Source: Plutella xylostella
Taxonomy: Eukaryota > Arthropoda > Insecta > Lepidoptera > Plutellidae
Direction: 5' to 3'
DNA length: 64,000 bases
Assembly (NCBI RefSeq): GCF_932276165.1
Contig: NC_063983.1
Coordinates: 565,501 to 629,500, forward strand
In this document: piece by piece, positions 35,956-48,000 of the stretch
How the letters are laid out: the number at the start of each line of letters is the position of its first letter
Numbering within the stretch: the first letter of the stretch is position 1
Program-made: the position numbers and the translations under genes
The notes under the pieces: model-generated
The model's input: the letters and a program-made list of their open reading frames with translations, nothing else
What the model was told of the DNA's origin: nothing
Database searches by the model: none

Positions 35956-36773
35956 TGTGTAGGTCAAGTTTTTAGGTAAGTAGGTACTTCATTACCAGCT
36001 TAGGTAGGTATTTAAGTAGGTATTCAATAGAAATGTAGACAGAATGTAGATAATGCACTCACCTGAACTACCCGCAAGAGTTGGTACAACGTGGTCAGAG
36101 CGCCCGCTTCATCTTCGAAGTTTCCCAGCCCGGCGCAGTGGTTTACACATAATTTCACGATTACTTCCACACACTAGTGCACAATCACGATTATTATTAT
36201 GCATAACTATTGTCCGATGTCCACACGAGTGGAAAATAGGCAGTCCCATAGGCATACCATGAGTGGGAGCGGTCCCGTAGCTTGCTGCTGATTGTCAGCA
36301 GGGGCGCACAGCTCGACGTGCATCGGGGGCGCAAAGCACGAAACGCGAAACTCATAAACCCTTGTTACACCTACCGAGTAAAGAATGGCGGGACAGTATC
36401 CTCGATTCTCGACTAACGAACGGCTTGCTTGAAATAACAAAGATTATTATAATTAATATGTGACCTTTATTTGAACCACTTGCATATTCCCTATTGAGCT
36501 TAAAGCTTAGAAAAATAACTAACCTCTGCAAAATCTCGAGGTACCGAAAACATTTGGAACACAGGAAAAAGGAGAATGGTATAGCTAAAGTCCAACAACA
36601 CTAATTTAGCAACTCAAAAACATTTTATAGCTATTTAGGACTACCACTATCAGTAAAATAAAAATAATCTTCCATTTAACCAATACAACGTTAGTGTATA
36701 GTTGCACTCCATAAAACCTACCTTTATCTTTAAAAATTTAATCCTGAAGCCTACATAGAAGATAATTATAACT
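35956..36773. other. No recognised gene
   Basis: No supported exon, RNA gene or element. Confidence 0.4.
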
Positions 36774-36975
36774 AGCTGATCCCGCGAGCTTCGCTTCGCC
36801 TTAAAAAGTTTTCCCGTGGGAATTCCGGGATAAAAAGTAGCCTATGTTCTTTCTCAGGGTCTAGACCATATGTATACCTTATTTCATTCAATCCGTTCAG
36901 TGGTTTTGGCGTGAAAGAGTAACAGACAAACAGACAGACACAGTTACTATCGCATTTATAATATTAGTTAGGATT
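36774..36975 (+). repeat. Common lepidopteran repeat (AACTAGCTGATCCCGCGAGC type)
   Basis: It reads AACTAGCTGATCCCGCGAGC, GTGGGAATTCCGGGATAAAA, GTAGCCTATGTTCTTTCTCA, GACAGACACAGTTACTATCG and ends TATAATATTAGTTAGGAT. I recognise it as a high-copy lepidopteran repeat, possibly Helitron-related, though no hairpin and CTRR end was verified. A diverged relative is at 61531-61668. Confidence 0.65.
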
Positions 36976-37487
36976 ACTTAGGATTAGGATTGGTATGAAC
37001 ATTTTTTTTTGCTATTCTGCAAATCTCCGCATATTCAGTGTCCGTTCTTAGGGGGTGGCGAGTAAATTTTTTTCTCGAGTAACTTTTTTGGACTTAATTT
37101 TATATCTTAAACCCTTTTCCTCGAGGGCAGGGTCAGCAATTTATGGGGTGATTAAGATTATCTGCTCTGCCAACTTTGCGTGTTCCGGTTTTCATACCGA
37201 TGTTTTAGCGGTTTTTATGCTCGCAAAGTCGGTTATATTTCTGTGTGCATTCCAGACATTAACTAAATCGTCTGTCGTACAGGGCCATGATGATGATGAT
37301 GATGACATATAAAGTATTAAGTATCAATCATTATGGATATTGTTTACAATGAAAATGGTGCAGCAATGTACCACCGCCTACCCCGCAAGCTAGATAGATG
37401 ATCTCTCACACTCACTGCAATGCAGACCGTCTGTGATATTGTCTTGATTTTCTTATTATTAGGTACCTACATAAATATCAGGTATAC
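36976..37487. other. No recognised gene
   Basis: A GATGATGATGATGATGA run at about 37287-37305 resembles an RTE or SINE tail. No exon is present. Confidence 0.4.
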
Positions 37488-37490
37488 TTA

Positions 37491-37601
37491 GGGCTGATTT
37501 TTCAATAGTCTTGTTGTCACTGTCTAATACAAACAGTCAGATGCGACAGTAACAATTTTATTCCTCAGATAACACTTATCTGACCATTGAAAAATCAGCC
37601 C
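37491..37601. mobile_element. PIF/Harbinger-like MITE (GGGCTGATTTTTCAATAG)
   Basis: The inverted ends are GGGCTGATTTTTCAATAG and CCATTGAAAAATCAGCCC, flanked by TTA on both sides (37488-37490 and 37602-37604). A TWA duplication is typical of PIF/Harbinger. A related copy lies in a Sec31 intron at 53491-53626. Confidence 0.65.
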
Positions 37602-37604
37602 TTA

Positions 37605-38786
37605 TTGTACTTTAGGAGACAGATTTCACTGTCCGATGCGCATTTAAAGCTAAAATGAAACTTGTACATAATTATTTTTAAAAATATATTTCATAATAAT
37701 CAATGAGTTAATAATTAAGTAAGTATATAAAAAGTATAATATTATTATACATTAAAAATAATCATACGTTAATAACCGAAAAACTTTCATCTACAACCAA
37801 GTAATATTCTGATTATTTACAATGTTTTCAAAATGATGTCTTTGGATAAATAAATATAATTACGTATTTGTTAATAAGTAACTGTGCTATGTTTATAGAA
37901 GACACAATAACTTAATTCTAAAATTGATACATCTATTGGCAATGTATTATAATGTATTTATTGTAGATACAAGTAATTATTATAACATTCTCAATATAAT
38001 TGTTCTCAACATTAGATTTATTATCAAACAAACCATAAAAAATATATTAATCTCACGTTAAATATTGGAAAGAAGGTTAGAAAACAGTAGCAGGAATATA
38101 AACATTTTTGAAAATAAGTTAAATTAGAAATATAGGCCTCTTTTCATAAATGAGATTTCAATTACTAACTATGTACTTTTACACCGAAGTATGGCTAGCT
38201 ATAATAGTTTAGTTTACTACGAAGCTCTTAAAAAATTTAATCGTCTTTAAGGTGTCTTTATGTGTTATATCATAACCATTGCATTACTATTATATGTATA
38301 TTAAGTATAATACTTACATAAAGAGTTGTGAAAAAAGTATTAGGCACCTACACCCTTTTAATTTCTTACAAGCTCTTTACTTATCATAGTTACTGTGTTG
38401 AATACCAGTGAAACTATTAGGATAAAACGAAAAAAAAACAATGAACTTCACAATTGTTAAACATTTACATTAACTTTAACAACGTCAAATTAAGGAAACA
38501 AAAAAATGCAATGCAATTTCATAAGTTATGCAATGCAATGTCGTATTTAGCTTTCTATCTATTATATTGTATATCGATCTTCATAGACGTTCAGCCTCCG
38601 TACCACAATCTCTAAATGCGATGCTATTTAGGTGCTGTTATTTAAACTTATTGCCATCGCGATATCGCGAGACACACTAGACAATCTATTGTGTCAGATT
38701 TCACGCGATTCATGTAAGACACATAACTTGTATGAATCAGACAGCTTGGCAGCGCAATAATAGCACCAACTTCAATTTTTTATATA
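37605..38786. other. Intergenic, downstream of Sec31
   Basis: It is very AT-rich, with no exon. A weakly inverted pair (GGTGCTGTTATTTAAACTTA near 38631 and AATAATAGCACCAACTTC near 38756) may be an old MITE next to the Sec31 polyadenylation site. Confidence 0.45.
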
Positions 38787-38792
38787 TTTATT
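38787..38792 (-). terminator. Polyadenylation signal AATAAA of Sec31
   Basis: AATAAA on the minus strand lies about 105 bases downstream of the Sec31 stop codon. Confidence 0.6.
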
Positions 38793-38898
38793 GCAAGTCC
38801 CATTGTGGGATATGGAACTTTCAATCACAAAACTTAAAATGGTACGGAGACTAAACAGTCATACAAAACCACTTGTATCAAAACTAGCAGGCCGTTTC

Positions 38899-39087
38899 TC
38901 ATCTGACATAGACCTGAAGTTGCCCCGCTAGCTGCAATAACTGCTTGAGTCCCGGCAGGAAGGAGGCCACTATCGCGAAGTCAGCGCCGGTTGCGAGGCC
39001 TGTGGCCACGTTCAGGGCGGACCCGTAGTCTCCTGATTGGACGAATTGAACGCACGAGTGGAGTGACGTTAGCGCCGTTTCCGAGAG
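38899..39087 (-). CDS. Sec31 exon p (last, with stop)
   Basis: The acceptor follows ACCATTCCAG. It encodes LSETALTSLHSCVQFVQSGD, then YGSALNVATGLATGADFAIV, then ASFLPGLKQLLQLAGQLQVY and ends VR plus TGA. It aligns with the end of vertebrate SEC31A (FMPVLKVVLTQANKL). Confidence 0.92.
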   Translation of the reverse strand, partial: LSETALTSLHSCVQFVQSGDYGSALNVATGLATGADFAIVASFLPGLKQLLQLAGQLQVYVR

Positions 39088-42015
39088 CTGGAATGGTAGA
39101 TGTTTTGTTTTGGGTGAGTGGGTATTTGTAAAGATATGATATTTACTAGGAAAAAAAATGGTGAATTGCTATGCAGAAAGCTAATTATTATATAATAAAA
39201 ATAATTATAAAAAATTCGAATTGAATCCATAAAATGCATACATGTACTGCATGTGTCTAAATTGTACGTTTTGATACGAGAACAGGCTGTCATAATATAA
39301 GCTTGAGTAAAAGTCTAATATAAACCTAAGACCTAAGCCTAAGAAGTTTTGAATAAGCTCTACACAATATATTTTAAGATAAATCTAATTCTAATAAATA
39401 AATCAATCTAGTTTGAATGAAACATCAACTTCTTACATATTTACGATGTACCTTAGTCTGAGGGCAAAAATAGTAACATTAGATATTTTAAACTCGTCCT
39501 ACAAAAAATGTACATACAAAATATATGTCTCGACTAGCCATTATATTGCAACACCCTGTATGTTACATAGTATGAAACTCACCCTGTATTCCCGCAGCAT
39601 GTCGTATAAGTTCTCCAGCCTCTTTTGTACATCGTCTAATTTCCTCTTCATATGCTGGAAACAACAACAAATCCAATAAGTATTCCATAAGAACTGCCAT
39701 TGACTTATTATACACAAGCAACATTTGAACTATGTTCATACAAATCTAATAGGTGACTCGTAACTTGCAAATAAGTTATCCACTTACTCAAAATAAATTG
39801 AGACATTATCTATTAACCGTAGTAATACAAAGTAAGAAAAATCTAGGATAGTTTAACTTATTAAATACATAAAATCTATAATCCATAGACATAGACAACA
39901 GTAAAGCTCGTACCGGATTGGCGGCGCGCTCGGCGCACTGGCTGCGTAATTGGTCGAGCACGGTCTGTAGCACCACGTGCTCGTCAGGGATTGGTCCTTT
40001 CTGAATCGGCGCGGGCGGCTCCGGCGCTGCCACTGGCTCAGGCGCCTGGAATATTAAATAATTAATTAATTAGATGAGAGAAGTCACTAAGGTGCAAAAC
40101 TCTAGTACAGCTGGGATGTTTGTCACTGACATGATAAGAAGATGTTGTCGGATACGACGAAGAGGACATCAAGAAGACAAAGATAGGCAGTCTCTCTTAA
40201 GGCGCCCTTAGTGTCCCCGCACACGGGCCACCGGCCACAAACCACAACTCTACACACACGATTGACGCCGGTACGCCGGTGGCGGCCACACGCTTCAAAT
40301 CGTTCCCATACAAGCTTCTCGTGGCGGCCTTTGTGGCTGTGGCCGGTGGCCCGTGTACGGCGACACGTAGTAAATTCAAATTCAAATTCAAATGGTTTAA
40401 TCGACGTAAAATTTTACAATTATTTGTCGATAGTCATCTACCACCATTTCACAAAGGCCCCGTCATTGAGAAGGAAAGAAATGGCGAAAGAAACTCCTCG
40501 AGCATCTTTTCAACTTTTTCCTTATAATCTATTACAATTTTTACTTATATCTAGTACCTACAATTTTACTTAAGTACCTATATCCATTTCATTTTTTCAA
40601 TAGCCTTAGCTGAGGTGGACAAGACCACGCGTTTTTGTCGTTTAAATAATCATTTATACTATAGTAAGCTTTACTACATAATGTAGCTTTAACATAATTC
40701 TTAAATTTTTGCTCAGTAAGGTTTATTGCTTCATTTGATAATTTATTATAAAAACGTATACAGTTCCCCATGAATGATGTGTTTGTTTTCGAAAGTCTGA
40801 GTGTGGGGAAAAGCAACTTATTTTTGTTTCTTTTCTCAATACCGTGAGTGGCTCCTACTTTACTAAATGAATTTAAGTTTTTACGAACATACATAATATT
40901 TTCATATATATATTGGCATGGAACAGTTAGTATACCTATTTCCTTAAACGTATCTCTTAATGAAATTCTAGACCCTAATACATATATGGCTCGAATTGCT
41001 CGTTTTTGCAGAACAAAGATTTGATTAATGTCAGCCGCTCGTCCCCACAATAGAATTCCGTAAGACATAACACTATGAAAATAACTAAAATACACAAGCC
41101 TGGCTGTATCTACATCTGTTAACTGTCTAATGGTTCTAACCGCATAAGCTGCAGAACTCAATCTACCGCTTATCCTCTCAATATGGGGTCCCCATTGCAA
41201 CTTTGAGTCAATTGTAATACCCAGGAATACCGTTTCATTTACTAACTCTAGCTTATCGTTATTCAATGTCAAATATGTCTCTACTTGTCTTACATTAGGC
41301 AAAGTGAATTTAATACATTTTGTTTTCTTGGAGTTAAGAGCTAAATTATTTACAGTGAACCAATTAGCAACTATGGAAAGAGTACTGTTTGCATTGTCAA
41401 AATTGACTTCTTGTCGCTTCAACTTAAATATAAGTGAAGTATCATCAGCAAACAGTACTATCTCACATAATTTATCTACCAAAAACGGTAAATCGTTAAC
41501 ATATACAAGAAACAAGAATGGTCCTAAAATCGAGCCTTGGGGAACACCCATACTGACAGGACAGCCAGCCGAACGCACTCCATTTATGTCAACTAGTTGA
41601 GTTCTGTTGCTCAAGTATGATTCCAATAATGTAAGAGCTTTGCCAGTTAGCCCATAATATTTAAGTTTCATAAGTAGAGAGCGATGGAGCGTAGTATTCT
41701 AGGTGTAAAATTGACAGACCGTGTCAGGAACACCGCACTACGCTCCCAAACCCGCATAATCGATGTTGGTGTCGAGACCGCGAAGCTCAAATGGAACTGG
41801 GCCGGCCACGTCTGCCGAATGCACCCGGACCGGTGGGCCAAGATAGCGACCGAGTGGGTGCCGGGCGACGGGCGCCGGCGGAGAGGCAGGCCGAGAAGGA
41901 GGTGGCGGGACGACCTCGTCAAATATTTGCCGGATTGGGAGGTAGCCGCATTGGATCGGGAGAAGTGGAAAATTAAAGGGGAGGTCTTTGCCCAGCAGTG
42001 GGAAAACACATAGAC

Positions 42016-42062
<47 letters not shown>

Positions 42063-45000
42063 GAGTGGCATGATCCACACAATCAAATGCTTTCGATAGA
42101 TCGCAAAATACACCCACAGCATCAAGACGTTCCTCCCAAGCACTAAATATGTGTTTGACCAACGCGACACCAGCGTCAGTTGTAGATCGACCTTTGGTGA
42201 AACCGAACTGTTGGTTATGGAGAAGGCCGTGAATACTAAAGTGCGAAAGCATTTGATGCAGCATAATTTTTTCAAATATTTTACTCAGTACTGGCAAAAC
42301 TGATACAGGCCTAAAATTATTGGGATCATTTTTCTCACCAGATTTAAAAAGCGGTATTAGTTTACTAAGTTTCATCAAATCGGGGAATACACCGACCTCA
42401 ATGCATCTGTTAAAAAGATTAGCCAAGTGGGGTGCTAGGATATCAATAACATGACTAATAACTTTAACGGACATGCCCCATAAATCTTCTGTCATTTTTA
42501 AATTTAATTCTTTATAAGTGGTAATTATGGTCTGTGTATTTATACCATGAAATTGAAAGTCGAGATCGCAAGGCGGTGCATTCCCTGTTTGTTGTATTTC
42601 CGGTCTTAATTGCCTAAATAAATTGGATTTGTTATATTGAAACACGTTTTACTTATTTTGCTGTTTTATTTTCTCAACTTCACTTTTGACACAGTAATTT
42701 CTTCTTTTTATACCATAGTGAATCGGACATACCGCCCACCAAAAACATAGTTTTTAAAATAAAATTAACTAAACAAATATACTTAACTAACTTAATATAG
42801 CTTATAAATAGCAATGGACTGCATAAAATTTTATAGTTTCTCCTTCTTCGTACTTGCATGCCGCCCACCATGACTTACTCGGCCTCAGGTTGTTTCGGCA
42901 GTGGTATTATCTTGTACAAAGGTCTCTTCAATTCATTGTTTCCTTTGCACTGTACCGTCACTACTCTGACTATGTTATCTTCTCCTGGGTGAAGATACTT
43001 GATTCGACCCAGTAACCATTTAGTCGGGGGCATGTCTTCATTCTTAACGACTACCAAATCGCCTATTTCTGGTGATGGAACTGCTACTTGCCACTTGAAT
43101 CTCTGTTGCAGAGTGTTGAGATACTCTGTTCGCCATCTGCACCAGAATTCACTTGTCATTCGTTGAATGAGTTGCCATCTTGTTAACAATCCGATCTTCT
43201 TAGTTTGGTAGTCTGGACCAGGTACACCTATTAGAGGTTCTCCCACTAAGAAATGTCCCGGTGTTAGCGGCGTTTCTGTAGTGTTGTCTATCTGACAGAT
43301 CGGTCGCGAATTAAGGCAGGCCTCAATCTGTGTTAGCAGGGTAGACATCTCTTCATATGTAAGTTTGGTATCCTTATTTACCCTAGTCAAATGTCTCTTC
43401 GCCGATTGTACACCTGCTTCCCATAATCCGCCACATGTTGGCATTCTAGGGGGTATAGTGCCATGTCGTGCCGTCGTTGGCTAGCAGTTCTGCCACTTCT
43501 TTGGTCATAGCGCTCTTGTTTTCGTTAAAGAGTTCTTTTAACTCTCTGGCGGCTCCGACAAAGTTTGTTCCATTGTCACTCCATAAATGCGCACAATGTC
43601 CCCTGCGTGCCACGAATCTCCTGAATGCTGCAATGAAGGCTTGTGCGGTAAGATCTGTCACTGCTTCAAGGTGAATTGCCCGAGTAGACATGCATACGAA
43701 TAAGCAGATGTATCCCTTGTATGCACGTTGTCCGCGCCTCTTGGATGTTCTAATTAACACAGGCCCGGCGTAATCGACCCCACTGTGTTTAAACGCTCTG
43801 TGTTGATTGACTCTCGCGGCTGGTAACTGACCCATGAACTGATTCTTGCCTTTAGCTTTGTCTATAATACACGTCTTGCAGTTGTGTATGCATCTTCGAA
43901 CACCTGACTTTAGACCAATCACCCAGTAGTTGGTTCTTATATAAGCCATCATTGCTTGAATGCCGCCATGAAGAGTTTTCATGTGTGCTTCTTGTATCAA
44001 TAACCTTGTGATGTGTTGACTACTTGGGATGATTATTGGGTGTTTTGTTTCTTCAGCTATCTCAGCATTTTGTAATCGCCCTCCCACTCTCAGAATGCCC
44101 TTTTCATCTAAGTAGGGTGATAGGCTTATAAGTGAACTTCTTTTCTTCACTCTTCCGTCCCTTTTTATCTCTTCTATTTCTCTTCCATAAACCAAGTTTT
44201 GATAATATTTTATGCCTTCGCTTAAAATTTTATCCATTTCAGAAACTTCTATATAATTCTTTCTTGGTTCTGTCTCAGTATTCTTTATCATTCTTCTACA
44301 ATAAGCTAATACTCTTTTCATCCTTGAAATTGAAGAGAATCTCTCCCAGATAGGTTTTTCTTCCACTGAAGTTGTATGACACGAAACCTTCAATTCTAAG
44401 TCTGTGGTTGGAATCTCACTTTTGTCAAATTGTATTGTGTCTTGCTTTAACCAATCAGGCCCAGTCCACCAGATCCTACATGCAGCTACCTCGCTGGCTT
44501 TAATGCCTCTCGAAGCGATATCTGCGGGGTTTTCGGCAGACTGAACATGATGCCAATGGTCACCGTCGACTACACGAGTGATGTCTGATATTCTGTTTGC
44601 TACGAAGGTTCGCCAATTATGTGAATCTGACTGTAGCCATGCTAGTACTACAGTTGAGTCCGTCCAGGCAAAGACTCTCTCTTTCGGTATACTCAATGGC
44701 TCCACTATATCTTCTATAAGTTCTGTCAATAGTGCTGCTGCAGAAAGCTCTAACTTGGGAATCGACAATTGCTTTAACGGTGCAACCTTCGTCCGTGCTG
44801 CGATCATAGTTACATGAATCTCGTCTTCTTCCACTACTCGCAGGTATGTAACAGCAGCATATGCTTGAGTGGATGCATCTGCAAAGCCATGTATTTCTGC
44901 CTTTTCTCTATTTACTAGTGTAGAATTCACCCATCTAGGTACAGTTGCATTCTGCAGATGTATAATCTCTTGTCTGTATGTTTTCCATTCTTCGATTAAA

Positions 45001-48000
45001 TGGTTGGGTAGTTCAGTATCCCAATCCAATTCACATTTCCATAGTTTTTGTATCAGCATCTTTGCTATTATTATGACTGGTGACAGCCAACCAAATGGAT
45101 CGAAGAGGCGTCCTACGTCTGAAAGAATTGCTCTCTTTGTTACAGGATGTCTCAGTTCTGGTAAATTAACAGTGGCTTTGAATTTGTCATCTTTCCTGTC
45201 CCATGTCAATCCGAGTATCTTTATAATCGCATCTTGTTTTATCACTCTGATTGTGTCATCTCCTTGTATATGGTTCAAAACTTCTTCTGAATTGCTCGAC
45301 CACTTTTGCATCTCAAATCCTCCACTTTTAAGTATTGTTCCGATTTCTGTACATATCTTTTTAGCTTTCTCTACATCTTCAGCTCCCGTCATGAGATCAT
45401 CCATATAGAATGAGTGTTTTATCAATGGAGCAGTTTCTGGAAATCTATGGTTTTCATCATCAGCTACTTGATTTAGTGTTCGTACAGCTAGATATGGAGC
45501 TGCAGCTGTACCAAATGTGACAGTTGTGAGGTTGTAGCTTTTTATGTCACCACTAGGGTCATCTCTCCAGACAATTCGTTGTAGATCTGTATGTTCTTCA
45601 GTCATTTTAACCATTCTGTACATCTTTGTTATGTCACCGACAATGCAGATTTTATGCGTGCGCCATTTAGTTATTAGGCTCCGCAGATCAGGTTGCAGTG
45701 CAGGCTCAATCATCATTGCGTCGTTCAGTGGGTGACCATTTGAACCCCTTGCCGATGCATCAAATACAACTCTAACTTTAGTTGTCTCTCTGTCTTCGCG
45801 AACAACTGCATGGTGTGGTAAATACACTGTCACTTCATTGTCTGGTGTTTTTGACTCCTTCATATGACCCATCTCTAAGTATTCGTGTATGACCTTTGTG
45901 TATTCAGTTTTCAATTTGTCATTTCTTTTGAATTTTCTCTCCAACTGCTTGAATCTAGCTATAGCTTGCTGCTTGGTATCTCCACACAACCTTACTGTTT
46001 CTTCTATACTTTGTTTAAGTGGTAAATGTACTATGTATCTTCCTGTTTCATCTCTTGTAGTACTATCTTTGTAAATATTTTCACACATTTGTTCTTCTTT
46101 TGTCATAAGCTTCCTCTTTTTGTATATATCTGTCTCTATTTCCCAGAACCTCCGTAACATATCATTGTCTTCTACCACTTGTCTTGTGATATGTAGGGTT
46201 GTCACATTATGTTTCATTATTTCCTCTGTACCTTCTCTCTGACCGGAAAGTATCCATCCCAACATTGTTTTCTGAGCCACTACTCCATCTGGCAGTTTTA
46301 TTAGTCCTTCTTCTATTATTTTACAGAAGACTTCTGCTCCGAGCAATATATCAATTTTTCCCGGTGTATTGTAAGTAGGGTCAGCCAAATTTAATGTTTG
46401 TAGTATTTGCCAATTCATTATGATATCTTTCGACGGTAATTTAGTGGATATTGTTTTCAGAACGTAAGCTGTGACATTTACAACCTTGTTTGTGTAACTT
46501 GACTTTATTTTCATCTCGACTAAATGTTTCAGAGGAATTTTAGTACCTTCTCCGACTCCCGACGCTACACCGTTGATGTCTGTTTTTCTTAGCCTCAATA
46601 AATCAACAACTCTCGCAGATACAAATGATGCCTCAGAGCCTTGATCTATTAGTGCTCGCAACGTATGTACCGCACCATCATCTGATTCCATTTGAACTTG
46701 GGCTGTCGCTAATAGCACTTGAGTACTTGGTTGTTGATTGGAGAAGTGTGCGGTTGTGATTGTAGGTTCTGGTTGTATGGTTGTTTCTCTCGCTCGGTGT
46801 AACAAGGAGTGATGTTTCTTATGACAGATGCGACATGTTGTTCTTTGTTTGCATTGATATACATTGTGACTTGGTATTAGACAGTTGAAACATAGATTGT
46901 TTTTCTTCACAAATTCTTGTCTGTGCTCAACTGTTTGTTTTGCAAATTCTTTACAATGGTACATGTAGTGGTCTCCGTTGCAATACACACATGACCTTGA
47001 GTTTACCTTTGCATGTGCAATTTGACATGTATCTTCTTCACCTTCTTCAGCCATGGTGTGGAAAGATTTGTGTGTCTGGGGTCTTTCCCTCACAGACGAT
47101 GGCTCTGAAGTAATTAATTCGAGTGTTCTAAACTTTGTCTCAAGAAATTTTTGCAGATCTCTCCACGTAGCCATCTTGTCTGAGTCTTCGTTATGTGAGT
47201 GTTCCTCCCAGCCTTTCAGTGACTCGGCGTCCATCTTCTGAGATACTAAGAACACTATGATTGTGTCCCAGGAATCAGTAGCTATCTTTAGATTATTTAG
47301 GCTGTTTAGGCATTCAGTCGTAGTATCCAACAGTGTTTTAATCTGACTTGCTGACTGGTTGGTTACTTTCTTTTGGCTAAATAATCGTTTCAGTATAGAA
47401 TTCGCTATCATCTTTTGGTTTCCGAAGCGCCCTTTTAGTATTTCCCATGCCTGTGTATAGTTGCTATCTGTTATTTGTATGTGGCGTAGCAACATCTCCG
47501 CCTCTCCGGCGACACTTGTTTTCAGGTAATGTAGTTTTTGTACATCGCTCAGTGATGTATTGTGAACAAGTGCTGTGAATAGGTCTTGGTATGTAGGCCA
47601 ATCTTCATATTTACCGGAAAATGTAGGAAGTTGTATTTTCGGTAGTGTGGCAAAGGACATTGGACTATGTGGTACCTGTGCTGCTGTAGTTGTAGTTGTT
47701 TGTGGTAGTGACGGTTGTGTGAGACAATCGGTAAGGTCTGCTTGTAAATCAAGGTATATGTCCTGAATCTTGAAGTATTCTTCGTTCACAAAGTACTCGA
47801 TGTCTTTCATGTCCTCCCGCGGCGTGCACTTTGTGAGATTCTGAAATGCTTCCTTGTATGTACCCCAGTACTGTTCATTATTTTTTAACCTTGTTGTTAT
47901 GTACCCTTCCGTTAGTCTTTGTTTCGGGCATTTTTTAAAGTTGACTAGTTCTCTTTGTATTATATGAGCCGTTTGATCCAATGTATTTAAGTACTCACTT